Shown: positions 14,513 to 21,092 of the stretch, piece by piece
How the letters are laid out: every line of letters starts with the position of its first letter
Position numbering within the stretch: position 1 is the first letter of the stretch
IMG/VR virus record: IMGVR_UViG_3300030098_001954
Span: 1 to 22,685 of that record
Reading direction: 5' to 3' (one strand)
DNA: 22,685 nucleotides
DNA from: a virus
The notes under the pieces: generated by a model
What the model saw: the letters and a program-made list of their open reading frames with translations, nothing else
What the model was told of the DNA's origin: nothing
Database searches by the model: none
Translations under genes and position numbers: made by a program

Positions 14513-16017
14513 AAACAATAATACTTGGTCCACCTGGTACAGGTAAGACCACAACTTTATTAAATTTAGTAGATGAATTTATACAAGATGGAATTAGACC
14601 AAAACAAATAGGTTATTTCTCATTTACGAAGAAAGCTGCCACAGAAGCAGCTACAAGAGCGTCTGAAAAATTTGGATTAGACATAGAAAATGATTTACCC
14701 TTTTTTAGAACTTTACATTCTTATGCTTTTAATCAATTAGGTATGACTAAAGAAAAAATGATGAAGACAGAAGACTACAAAGAGTTTGGTGAAAAGTGTG
14801 GCATACCAATTAAATCTACAAAATTTTCTGACAACGATGGCACATTCAACTCTGATAATGAATATCTTACAATTATAAATACAGCTATTGTAAAACGAAT
14901 GGATTTATTAGAATACTATGATTCTCGTCAAAACATATTAGACATAGAAAGAAATACGTTATTTTTATTATCAGAAGAATTAAAAAGATTTAAAAAAGAA
15001 AAAGGATTAAAAGATTTTAACGATCTCATAGAGGATTTTTTAAAAAAAGAAACTATAAATAAGTTTAAGGTATTGTTTATTGACGAGGCACAAGATTTAT
15101 CTTTGCTGCAGTGGGAGATGGTGAGAAAAATTTGGAGTCGTGCAGAAAAAACTTATATTGCAGGAGACGATGATCAAGCAATATTTAAGTGGGCAGGTGC
15201 AGACGTAGATCACTTTATTGCGTTGAAAGAAGAAGTAGATGACATACAAACATTAGATCAATCGTATAGGATTCCTGGTGGACCTATACATGAATTATCA
15301 CAAAAAATAATTAATCAAGTTCAAAATAGATTTGATAAAGATTATCAACCTAGAGAGGAGCATGGTGTATTAAAAAGATACTCTGACATTACACAAGTAG
15401 ATATGTCGGCAGGTAATTGGTTAGTGTTATCTTCTGCAAATCATTTTTTAGATTCTGTAAAAGAAGTGTGTGAACTTCGGGGCTGGTATTATCAATACAA
15501 AGGTAGAAATTCTATCCCATTAAAATTATTATTAGCACTAAATAATTGGGAAGCATGGCGTAAAGGTGGACTATTAAATCATTTAGAGATAAAAAATATT
15601 TATGAATATTTAGGATCAAATGTATTAGAAGGTTTTAGAAAAGGTAAAACATTACATTCTGATGATAAGTATACTTTACAAGAGTGTAAAGATAATCATG
15701 GTTTGATAGTTGATTTAGTCTGGTACGAAGCATTTGAAGGATTAGATCCTATCACAGAAAACTACATTCGTAATATGCGGGCGAATGGAGAACAGATAAA
15801 TAAAAATCCGCGTATTATTATGTCAACAATACATGGAGCGAAAGGAGGAGAAGCTGACAAAGTTTTACTAATGCAAGACATCACAAACGCAGCACTTGAA
15901 ACAATGAGTTATGATCCAGATGAGTTACATAGATTATTTTATACTGGAGCGACGAGAGCGAAACGCGAATTGCATGTTTTGGACCCAAGAGATTTTGATC
16001 GAGCTTATATACTATGA
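14509..16017 (+). CDS. SF1 UvrD/Rep-type DNA helicase, 502 aa
   Basis: The SF1A motifs run in order: Walker A GPPGTGKTT at 7-15, FSFTKKAA at 38-45 (Ia), RTLHSYAF at 67-74, Walker B VLFIDEAQD at 188-196, GDDDQAIFKWAGA at 219-231 (III), QSYR at 251-254 (IV), STIHGAKGGEAD at 439-450 (V) and YTGATRA at 478-484 (VI). At about 500 residues it is smaller than UvrD and closer in size to Dda-like phage helicases. It probably unwinds 3'-5' during replication, recombination or repair. The start is GTG 14509 overlapping the glycosylase stop, with AGGAGG at 14499-14504. It is the only canonical unwinding helicase in the operon. The stop overlaps the next ATG (ATGA). Confidence 0.95.
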   Translation: MKTIILGPPGTGKTTTLLNLVDEFIQDGIRPKQIGYFSFTKKAATEAATRASEKFGLDIENDLPFFRTLHSYAFNQLGMTKEKMMKTEDYKEFGEKCGIPIKSTKFSDNDGTFNSDNEYLTIINTAIVKRMDLLEYYDSRQNILDIERNTLFLLSEELKRFKKEKGLKDFNDLIEDFLKKETINKFKVLFIDEAQDLSLLQWEMVRKIWSRAEKTYIAGDDDQAIFKWAGADVDHFIALKEEVDDIQTLDQSYRIPGGPIHELSQKIINQVQNRFDKDYQPREEHGVLKRYSDITQVDMSAGNWLVLSSANHFLDSVKEVCELRGWYYQYKGRNSIPLKLLLALNNWEAWRKGGLLNHLEIKNIYEYLGSNVLEGFRKGKTLHSDDKYTLQECKDNHGLIVDLVWYEAFEGLDPITENYIRNMRANGEQINKNPRIIMSTIHGAKGGEADKVLLMQDITNAALETMSYDPDELHRLFYTGATRAKRELHVLDPRDFDRAYIL

Positions 16018-16253
16018 CACACAAAGATATATTTAAAGGATCTACATATGATTCATTAGAAAAGCAGGTAGGTGGGAAGCACTATCGAAACATGAAGATT
16101 CAGCCAGCACACTTTATAAACGAAAACAAGTTGCTTTTTGCAGAAGGCAACGCTATAAAGTATATTTGTAGACACCAGTCAAAAGGAAAAGAGGAAGATG
16201 TGAAGAAGGCAATTCATTATTTAGAAATGATATTAGAGAGAGATTATTCGTGA
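16014..16253 (+). CDS. DUF3310 family protein (T7 gp1.7 nucleotide-kinase related), 79 aa
   Basis: The whole DUF3310 (PF11753) signature is present: KQVGGKHYRNMKIQPAHFI at 17-35, FAEGNAIKYICRHQSKGKEE at 42-61 and DVKKAIHYLEMIL at 62-74. The family includes the small nucleotide kinase gp1.7 of phage T7, whose product phosphorylates dGMP and dTMP, but T7 gp1.7 is much longer and only part of it is shared, so an enzymatic role here is uncertain. Such genes often sit next to phage DNA polymerases, as here. The ATG overlaps the helicase TGA by four bases and the stop overlaps the polymerase GTG (GTGA). Confidence 0.9.
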   Translation: MTHKDIFKGSTYDSLEKQVGGKHYRNMKIQPAHFINENKLLFAEGNAIKYICRHQSKGKEEDVKKAIHYLEMILERDYS

Positions 16254-18112
16254 GAAGCACTCAAATACCTTTGTTCACTCCTGAAACAGAATGGGTGATG
16301 CCAGAAGAATTAAAAGATCTTCATGGCTACAAAGAAATAGCAATAGATTTAGAGACTAATGACCCACATCTTTTAGAACTTGGATCAGGTAATGTTACCG
16401 GTAGAGGGCACATTGCTGGCATTGCGGTGGCCGTAGAGGGCTGGTCAGGCTATTTTCCGATACATCATGAGTCTGGTGGAAATATGGATAAAAAATTGGT
16501 CCTATCCTGGCTACAAGATATTTGTAATCAAGAAGAAACTAAATTTATATTTCATAACGCCATGTATGACATCTGTTGGTTGAGATCTGCTGGTGTGATT
16601 GTAAAAGGTAAAATAATTGACACGATGATTGCAGCATCTTTAATAGATGAAAATAGATTGTCTTACCAATTAAATTTTTTATCTAAACATTATGTGGGTT
16701 TTGGTAAAGATGAAAGTATTTTAAACGCAGCTGCAAAAGAATATGGATTAGATCCTAAAAAAGATTTGTGGAGACTACCTGCATTGTTTGTAGGCCAGTA
16801 TGCTGAGCGTGATGCAGAATCTACATTAAAGCTTTGGAAAAAACTGGAAACAGAATTATACCAGCAAGAGCTCTGGGACATATTTAATTTAGAGACTAGA
16901 TTATTTCCTTGTCTAGTTGACATGAGATTCAAAGGTGTCAGAGTCGATCTTGATAAAGCTGACAAAATTAAAAAATATTTAATAGATAAAGAGAATAAAA
17001 TTCTTAAAGATATCAAAGACTTAACAGGAATTGACGTAGAGATACATGCAGCTAGGAGTATTGCAAAGGCATTTGATAAATTAAAGTTGCCTTATGACAG
17101 AACAGAAAAAAGTAAAGAACCATCTTTTACAAAAAATTTTTTACAAAACCATCCACACCAACTACCCAAAGCAATAGCAGAGGCACGAGAACTCAACAAA
17201 GCTCATGGCACATTTATAGATTCAATAACTAAACATTCAGTCAATAGTAGAATACATGCAGATATAAATCAGATAAGATCAGATGCGGGAGGGACGGTAA
17301 CCGGTAGATTCAGTATGTCTAATCCAAATCTACAGCAGATACCAGCAAGACATCCAGAACTTGGACCTTTAATTAGATCTATATTTATTCCAGAAGAGAA
17401 TCATACGTGGGGATCATTTGATTACTCACAACAGGAACCTAGAATATTAGTGCACTATGCAAAACTACAAAATTTAAATGGTGTTGATGAAATTGTAGAT
17501 GCATACAAAGCAGGTGATGCAGATTTCCACCAGGTTGTTGCAGACATGGCAGGGATCGAACGTAAACAAGCCAAAACAATTAATCTTGGATTGATGTATG
17601 GTATGGGTAAAAATAAATTAATGGCAGAACTAGGACTGATGAAAGATTCTGCAGAAAAATTGATAAAACAATATCACATTAAAGCCCCTTTTGTAAAACA
17701 ATTAATGGATAATGTATCTCGCAAAGCAAATGATCGTGGTAAAATTAGAACTTTACTTGGTCGAGCCTGTCATTTTGATTTGTGGCAGCCGGTGCAGTTT
17801 GGTGTTTTTAAGCCATTACCATTAGAACAAGCTAGAAAAGAATATGATGAGCCACTTAAACGTGCATTTACCTATAAAGCACTCAATAAATTAATACAAG
17901 GAAGTGCAGCAGATATGACAAAAAAATCTATGGTAGCTCTTTATGAAAGTGGTATAATACCACACATACAGATTCATGATGAAGTAGATATTTCTGTTGA
18001 GTCTGATGAAAAAGCAGAGGAAATAATTGAGATTATGGAATCTGCAGTTAAGTTAAAAGTACCAAACAAGGTTGATTATGAAAAAGGAAAAAATTGGGGA
18101 GATATTAAGTAG
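16250..18112 (+). CDS. polA: family A DNA polymerase with 3'-5' exonuclease, 620 aa
   Basis: The proofreading exonuclease is complete: AIDLET with Asp33/Glu35, FHNAMYD with Asn103/Asp107, and YAERD with Tyr184/Asp188. The polymerase has TGRFSMSNPNLQQIP (351-365), motif A DYSQQEPRIL with Asp391, motif B with Arg438, Lys442, Leu446 and Tyr450, and motif C HDEVD at 577-581. Leu446 stands where E. coli Pol I has Phe762; phages carry Phe, Tyr or Leu there, and Leu has been linked to slower or temperate replication styles. Gln395 and Pro397 flank the motif A Glu where Pol I has Ile and Leu. There is no 5'-3' exonuclease domain. The start is GTG 16250 (GTGA overlap), with an AGAGAGAG purine tract before it. 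It is the replicative polymerase of this phage. Confidence 0.96.
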   Translation: MRSTQIPLFTPETEWVMPEELKDLHGYKEIAIDLETNDPHLLELGSGNVTGRGHIAGIAVAVEGWSGYFPIHHESGGNMDKKLVLSWLQDICNQEETKFIFHNAMYDICWLRSAGVIVKGKIIDTMIAASLIDENRLSYQLNFLSKHYVGFGKDESILNAAAKEYGLDPKKDLWRLPALFVGQYAERDAESTLKLWKKLETELYQQELWDIFNLETRLFPCLVDMRFKGVRVDLDKADKIKKYLIDKENKILKDIKDLTGIDVEIHAARSIAKAFDKLKLPYDRTEKSKEPSFTKNFLQNHPHQLPKAIAEARELNKAHGTFIDSITKHSVNSRIHADINQIRSDAGGTVTGRFSMSNPNLQQIPARHPELGPLIRSIFIPEENHTWGSFDYSQQEPRILVHYAKLQNLNGVDEIVDAYKAGDADFHQVVADMAGIERKQAKTINLGLMYGMGKNKLMAELGLMKDSAEKLIKQYHIKAPFVKQLMDNVSRKANDRGKIRTLLGRACHFDLWQPVQFGVFKPLPLEQARKEYDEPLKRAFTYKALNKLIQGSAADMTKKSMVALYESGIIPHIQIHDEVDISVESDEKAEEIIEIMESAVKLKVPNKVDYEKGKNWGDIK

Positions 18113-18206
18113 AATAAATACTTGGTCTCTTTTGTATAGACAAGAAATAGTTTTAGGTGGTACCACATTTTTAATAGGATTTGTTGTAGGTGCATGGCTT
18201 ATTTAA
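18078..18206 (+). CDS. out-of-frame membrane microprotein overlapping the polA 3' end, 42 aa
   Basis: ATG 18078 lies inside polA in another frame and the reading frame runs on to TAA 18204-18206, covering the whole gap between polA and the next gene. The N-terminal half is basic and amphipathic (MKKEKIGEILSRINTWSLLY); residues 25-42 are one hydrophobic span ending at the stop, VLGGTTFLIGFVVGAWLI. A C-terminal membrane anchor on a soluble helix is a plausible real design, and the frame fills otherwise empty DNA and overlaps the next start by 13 bases. No ribosome site stands out except AAGG-like purines, so expression is uncertain. Confidence 0.55.
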   Translation: MKKEKIGEILSRINTWSLLYRQEIVLGGTTFLIGFVVGAWLI

Positions 18207-18844
18207 ATGCAAACATACCAGCAACTTATGCTCAGATAAGAAGAGAGTACCTTTATGATTGCAAAAAACATCATGGTGAAGTTGAAGATTGCATTATCTT
18301 CGGCATATCGAGTTTGGGTGGAAGGGCTATATTATTTCACGCTCTTATGGGTAACGGTGCAATATTTTATCGCTTACCTATTAGCGCTTTTATTCAAAGA
18401 GGATACGACCCGGCCAGAGTTCCCAAGCGAAGGTTGGATGAACTTGAGCTTTGGAATTCTTTTTCTTACTATCCTACTGTTACTCACTGGTCTATTTTAA
18501 GTGCAGCTTCTGGTTATTACTTTGGTAAAGATAAAAAGAAACATCATGGGTCTTATTTATTTACTATTGACTGGGCACATCCAGATGCTAATATTATAGA
18601 CACTGACCACTCAGAGATACCGCACGAACACAAGTGCGCTCACATAATTGCGTTAGACGACGGCAATTTTGCAGCACAACCTAACAATAGATGTATTTGG
18701 GATTTACCTTCATTTACTGTCAAAGATAATATCCCTGATTGGAAAGTACAAAGTAATGAATGGAACGTAGAAGATTCAGGTAAATGGAAAACTTCTGACA
18801 CTGATGACTTCTTTTACGAGATCGAGGAGCAAAAGAATGATTAA
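18194..18844 (+). CDS. conserved marine-phage hypothetical protein, 216 aa
   Basis: 216 residues beginning MAYLNANIPATYAQIRREYL. It is rich in Tyr, Trp and His, with segments such as EVEDCIIFGISSLGGRAILF, FYRLPISAF, LDELELWNSFSYYP and GSYLFTIDWAHPDAN. I associate this N-terminus and the 'G.Y.FT.DW' piece with a hypothetical protein widespread in marine phages, without known function. The C-terminal 60 residues are acidic and Trp-rich (WDLPSFTVKDNIPDW; WNVEDSGKWKTSDTDDFFYE). There is no membrane span and no catalytic motif I can name. The start overlaps the microprotein before it. The ribosome site GAGGAG in its 3' end serves the next small frame. Confidence 0.88.
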   Translation: MAYLNANIPATYAQIRREYLYDCKKHHGEVEDCIIFGISSLGGRAILFHALMGNGAIFYRLPISAFIQRGYDPARVPKRRLDELELWNSFSYYPTVTHWSILSAASGYYFGKDKKKHHGSYLFTIDWAHPDANIIDTDHSEIPHEHKCAHIIALDDGNFAAQPNNRCIWDLPSFTVKDNIPDWKVQSNEWNVEDSGKWKTSDTDDFFYEIEEQKND

Positions 18845-18923
18845 AAAATGTAAGAATATTTGTTGTAGAGCTTTGGAAGCAATACAAGAATTTATAAAAA
18901 AATTAATGTTTTGGAAAAAATAA
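18837..18923 (+). CDS. candidate basic Cys-containing microprotein, 28 aa
   Basis: GAGGAG at 18824-18829 precedes ATG 18837 by seven bases, and the frame ends in TAA 18921-18923. The peptide is basic and amphipathic with Cys5, Cys9 and Cys10 and a Lys/Trp end (LMFWKK). The overlap with the preceding stop and the good ribosome site favour translation, but 28 residues is near the limit of what can be supported. Confidence 0.45.
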   Translation: MIKKCKNICCRALEAIQEFIKKLMFWKK

Positions 18924-18929
18924 AATGAT

Positions 18930-18935
18930 GGAGGG
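18930..18935 (+). promoter_or_regulatory. Shine-Dalgarno site for the 45-aa membrane protein
   Basis: GGAGGG five bases before ATG 18941 supports this start over the ATG at 18925, whose frame closes after 25 codons. Confidence 0.65.
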
Positions 18936-18940
18936 TTGTT

Positions 18941-19078
18941 ATGAATTACAAGTTCACCGCAATTCTTATTGTTTTACTCTGTTTATTGGCGATTTTTGTT
19001 AGGCCTTCTAATCCCTCATTGAAAATTGATGCTAAAGATTATATATTGCCTCTACCAAAACCAAAATTAAATGAGTAA
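18941..19078 (+). CDS. single-span membrane protein with Pro-rich tail, 45 aa
   Basis: The ribosome site GGAGGG is ideally spaced. Residues 5-20 are strongly hydrophobic (FTAILIVLLCLLAIFV) after a short basic start, then a polar, Pro-rich tail ends PLPKPKLNE. Cys14 sits in the hydrophobic part, but the residues before it (VLL) do not make a normal lipobox. The gene overlaps the following membrane coiled-coil gene by eight bases. Size and Pro-rich tail recall outer-membrane spanin subunits, a speculative match. Confidence 0.65.
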   Translation: MNYKFTAILIVLLCLLAIFVRPSNPSLKIDAKDYILPLPKPKLNE

Positions 19079-19496
19079 AAAACCTTTAACAATATCTGAG
19101 TCTGCCGCTGTGCAGATGCCTATGAAGACGGTTGCCAGTCTGATAATTATCGTGGCACTCGGCACCATGGGATATTTCCAGATGGTTGAACGGCTAAATA
19201 TTGCTGACACCAAGATCAAGATAATGGAGCAGGACGTAGAACAGAACACAGAATTTAGAATAAAATGGCCACGTGGACAGATGGGATCGTTGCCCGCGGA
19301 TAGCGAGCAGTACATGATGTTGGAGGATCTATACAAGACCACTGATCGTATCAATAAACATATCGAGGACATGGCTTTAAATAAAGTAAATATTGAGTTT
19401 TTAACAAAGCAGATGGATAAGGTTCTGTCTGATATAGAAAAATTAAAAGATGCAAACAGGGAATATAAATATAATGGCAACGGGACGAGTAACTAA
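19071..19496 (+). CDS. membrane-anchored coiled-coil protein, 141 aa
   Basis: The N-terminus is basic (MSKKPLTISESAAVQMPMKT), followed by one membrane span at about 20-37 (VASLIIIVALGTMGYFQM), then a long polar helical region. Residues 41-60 and 80-130 have heptad-like spacing (IKIMEQDVEQ; LYKTTDRINKHIEDMALNKV; FLTKQMDKVLSDIEKL) and are split by a conserved-looking WPRGQMGSLPADSEQY loop. Topology by the positive-inside rule puts the coiled coil in the periplasm, like an inner-membrane spanin. It also recurs, to my knowledge, as an unnamed protein in marine phages. G+C is about 46% over the first 240 bases by hand count, well above the neighbours. Function unknown. Confidence 0.85.
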   Translation: MSKKPLTISESAAVQMPMKTVASLIIIVALGTMGYFQMVERLNIADTKIKIMEQDVEQNTEFRIKWPRGQMGSLPADSEQYMMLEDLYKTTDRINKHIEDMALNKVNIEFLTKQMDKVLSDIEKLKDANREYKYNGNGTSN

Positions 19497-19644
19497 AAAA
19501 GTTTTAGATTATATACGAAAGATTAACAAAGATAATCAAGAAATGAATCTTGCAAGAGATTTAAAAAAATCTGTCGAACATGGTAAGAATGGCACACAGA
19601 GATATGTTATCAAAGAGGGTGAAAACAAAGGTAAAATAGTATGA
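19474..19644 (+). CDS. small basic hypothetical protein, 56 aa
   Basis: The frame is open from ATG 19450, but ATG 19474 is preferred because it removes an atypical MQTGNINI leader; neither start has a strong ribosome site (an AGGG lies at 19457-19460). The product is basic and helical (KVLDYIRKINKDNQEMNLAR) with a polar C-terminus (YVIKEGENKGKIV). It is not recognised. It overlaps the coiled-coil gene and shares ATGA with the next start. Confidence 0.65.
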   Translation: MATGRVTKKVLDYIRKINKDNQEMNLARDLKKSVEHGKNGTQRYVIKEGENKGKIV

Positions 19645-19853
19645 TTGAAGCTGTAGTGGCCCTGCTTATGTTTGTAAACGGAGAGATAAAAGAGGCACGT
19701 ATTCAAGATTCTATGGGAATGTGCCTTAATGGTAAGCGCAAGGCTGAAAGACAATATTCAGAATCTGTGTCCTATAAATGCTGGAAGGGTAGCGCAGAGT
19801 TAGAGGACAATATTGATGGTAGCAAGAGCATCAAGAAATTGATAATAGAATAG
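19641..19853 (+). CDS. small conserved phage protein with Cys pair, 70 aa
   Basis: ATG 19641 overlaps the previous TGA. The N-terminus MIEAVVALLMFVNGEIKEAR has a short hydrophobic stretch, then Cys28 and Cys47 in a helical-then-strand context (SVSYKCWKG) and a C-terminus rich in Ser/Lys/Ile. Related small proteins recur in marine phages. The two Cys residues with a weak leader could mean an exported disulphide protein, but the leader is too short to call a signal peptide. It may be structurally akin to the 80-residue protein at 20200. Confidence 0.8.
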   Translation: MIEAVVALLMFVNGEIKEARIQDSMGMCLNGKRKAERQYSESVSYKCWKGSAELEDNIDGSKSIKKLIIE

Positions 19854-19854
19854 A

Positions 19855-20076
19855 ATGAAACCTCTTAAATTTAAAGCTGAAGTTGTCCCTGGTAAATGTC
19901 CTACTTGTGAAGAAAATACTTTATTAGTTGGGCTTACAAACCAATTTTTTAGATGTATGACCTGTGGTGCTGATTTAGAACAGCACGTGAACGGTAAGAT
20001 AAGTTACATACCAGCAATGCATCCTAATACTTTAAAATCAGATTTATCAAAGTATTTCGATGGCGAAGAAATTTAA
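19855..20076 (+). CDS. zinc-ribbon protein, 73 aa
   Basis: GKCPTCEEN (Cys15, Cys18) and FRCMTCGADL (Cys34, Cys37) make a CxxC-x15-CxxC zinc ribbon between short strands, followed by QHVNGKISYIPAMHP. The family recurs in marine phages. A zinc ribbon of this size usually binds nucleic acid or a protein partner such as RNA polymerase; which one applies here is unknown. The start is two bases after the previous stop. Confidence 0.85.
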   Translation: MKPLKFKAEVVPGKCPTCEENTLLVGLTNQFFRCMTCGADLEQHVNGKISYIPAMHPNTLKSDLSKYFDGEEI

Positions 20077-20200
20077 AGATTTCGTAGCGCACGAGCCCGT
20101 GCATCACAAAACATCGATTGGGCGCAATCCTAGTCTTTGCAAAATGAATAAACATAAGCGTAGAAGTTTTAAAAAATATAGGGGCCAAGGAAAAAGATAA
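20060..20200 (+). CDS. small basic phage protein with KYRGQGKR end, 46 aa
   Basis: ATG 20060 lies within the end of the zinc-ribbon gene in another frame, and TAA 20198-20200 overlaps the next ATG (TAATG). The protein has KFKDFVAHEPVHHKTSIGRN then CKMNKHKRRSFKKYRGQGKR, so the last 20 residues are very basic. I recognise the 'KTSIG...NKHKRR..KKYRGQG' pattern from marine phage small proteins. The charge suggests RNA or DNA binding. The overlap on both sides supports translation. Confidence 0.8.
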   Translation: MAKKFKDFVAHEPVHHKTSIGRNPSLCKMNKHKRRSFKKYRGQGKR

Positions 20201-20442
20201 TGGAAGTAGTTTTAATATTATACATGTGCTCTGCAATAGAGAAAACTTGTTTAGACCCATACATATGGCCAGATAGATTTTATGATCAATATGGTTGTAT
20301 GATTAAAGGCTATGAAGAAAGTGGGAAAAAGATAGCAGAAATAGGGCGAAAAGAAGTCAACAAACATGATATCTACATCAAGTTTGAATGTTACCCCTAT
20401 AAAATACAATTACCTAGAGTTCAACCTAAACTAGAATCTTAA
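20200..20442 (+). CDS. small Cys-rich conserved phage protein, 80 aa
   Basis: The N-terminus MEVVLILYMCSAIEKTCLDP is hydrophobic, with Cys10 and Cys17; Cys33 and Cys64 follow (YGCMIKGYEES; IKFECYPYKI). Four Cys in an 80-residue protein with a hydrophobic start fit a small disulphide or metal-binding protein. Recurrent in marine phages, function unknown to me. The ATG overlaps the preceding stop. A hairpin-rich 152-base gap follows. Confidence 0.8.
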   Translation: MEVVLILYMCSAIEKTCLDPYIWPDRFYDQYGCMIKGYEESGKKIAEIGRKEVNKHDIYIKFECYPYKIQLPRVQPKLES

Positions 20443-20446
20443 TGTC

Positions 20447-20472
20447 TGTGCATTCCAAGAAAGGAACGCACA
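20447..20472 (+). terminator. imperfect hairpin just after the 80-aa gene
   Basis: TGTGCATTCC at 20447-20456 pairs with GGAACGCACA at 20463-20472 around AAGAAA, with one A-C mismatch. No T-run follows directly. It may block transcripts or protect the mRNA end. A 14-codon frame (20442-20486) starts in TAATG overlap and contains this hairpin; I do not call it a gene. Confidence 0.5.
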
Positions 20473-20485
20473 AACAAAAGGTGTG

Positions 20486-20503
20486 AGAAGAGATCTTCTT
20501 TTT
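20486..20503 (+). terminator. short stem followed by T-run, possible intrinsic terminator
   Basis: AGAAGA and TCTTCT at 20486-20499 form a short A/T-rich stem, followed by TTTTT to 20503 and ATTATA. The stem is weak, but together with the preceding hairpin it would separate the upstream genes from the regulator gene. Confidence 0.4.
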
Positions 20504-20516
20504 ATTATAAAAATAC

Positions 20517-20562
20517 TTGACTTGCAAGACTTGATTTACTAGTATAGATTCCCATATATTAT
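20517..20562 (+). promoter_or_regulatory. candidate sigma70 promoter and short palindromes before the RHH gene
   Basis: TTGACT (20517-20522) has TAGTAT 17 bases downstream (20540-20545); a second pair, TTGATT (20531-20536) and TATATT (20555-20560), is spaced 18. The palindromes CTTGCAAG (20521-20528) and ATGATCAT (20561-20568) could be operator half-sites for the ribbon-helix-helix product. Which pair is used cannot be told. Confidence 0.5.
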
Positions 20563-20594
20563 GATCATAAAGATAATGAGAAAGGACAAATAAA

Positions 20595-20774
20595 ATGGCA
20601 GATCCAAGTAAATTTAAGTCGGTATCTGTGCCGATAGAAACTTATAAGAAGTTAAATTTTTTAGCTAACAATAAGTTTTTAGATGCACAATTAACGATTA
20701 GTAAAACGATCGAAGCTCTTGCAAGCAGAGCAGCAAAGAAGTTAGGATATAAAAATGGCAAATCGAACACATAA
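20595..20774 (+). CDS. ribbon-helix-helix (Arc/MetJ-type) regulator candidate, 59 aa
   Basis: AAAGGA at 20581-20586 precedes ATG 20595. The strand SKFKSVSVPIETYKKLNFLA (5-24), with alternating residues, is followed by two helices (LTISKTIEALASRAAKKL, 33-50), the normal order of a ribbon-helix-helix DNA-binding domain; the length also fits. It is expected to act as a dimer on short inverted repeats. It has its own leader with promoter-like sequence and palindromes, so auto-repression is plausible. The last codons overlap the next gene by 20 bases. Confidence 0.8.
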   Translation: MADPSKFKSVSVPIETYKKLNFLANNKFLDAQLTISKTIEALASRAAKKLGYKNGKSNT

Positions 20775-20940
20775 AGCTATTTGTCATCATTGTAATGGTA
20801 ATGGTTATTTGAAGGTGAGCACATCTTCTTATAGTGAAGTACACCAATGTCCGACTTGTAAGTCAGAAGGTGAGATAGAGATAAAGGAGCCCTCGTCTGA
20901 AGATCTAGAAAGACTAGTTAGTAAAGCGAGGCTGCAGTGA
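20755..20940 (+). CDS. DnaJ-type zinc-finger small protein, 61 aa
   Basis: Two CxxC units, CHHCNGNGY (Cys10, Cys13) and CPTCKSEGE (Cys32, Cys35), match the CxxCxGxG zinc-binding repeats of the DnaJ central domain, in minimal form. A charged tail follows (EPSSEDLERLVSKARLQ). No J-domain is present. TTAGGA at 20741-20746 gives a ribosome site and the gene overlaps the regulator gene. It could bind unfolded protein or nucleic acid; unknown. Confidence 0.8.
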   Translation: MANRTHKAICHHCNGNGYLKVSTSSYSEVHQCPTCKSEGEIEIKEPSSEDLERLVSKARLQ

Positions 20941-21092
20941 AAAACCCTGTGGCCAAGCAATTGAGAACACCAAAATTTAGAAGTAAGAAAATAGAATCTA
21001 AAAAGAAATATAACAGAAAAAAAAGAGAGATCGTTGGTTATTATTATGACTACGATGGTAAAGAGCAGATTTTATATGAGGATAAAAGATAA
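20937..21092 (+). CDS. small basic phage protein, 51 aa
   Basis: The start is GTG 20937, overlapping the previous TGA (GTGA), with GAGG at 20928-20931. MKNPVAKQLRTPKFRSKKIE and KKKYNRKKR make a very basic N-terminal half; the rest is VGYYYDYDGKEQILYEDKR. The 'KNPVAK..RTP..R' and 'YNRK' pieces recur in marine phage small proteins. Charge suggests nucleic-acid binding. TAA overlaps the next ATG. Confidence 0.78.
   Translation: MKNPVAKQLRTPKFRSKKIESKKKYNRKKREIVGYYYDYDGKEQILYEDKR

Noticed and set aside
12594-16017. TOTE-type conflict or defence island reading of the primase and helicases
   Set aside because: The genes are embedded in and translationally coupled with an ordinary phage replication operon with PolA and DUF3310; the TOTE label only describes the primase family.
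19067-19480. A 137-codon open frame on the minus strand opposite the membrane coiled-coil gene
   Set aside because: It mirrors the plus-strand gene almost exactly, has no ribosome site, and would run against the surrounding overlapping rightward genes. A mirror frame is expected by chance from the codon pattern.
20442-20486. A 14-codon frame in TAATG overlap after the 80-aa gene
   Set aside because: Too short to support, and its bases are explained by the hairpin at 20447-20472.
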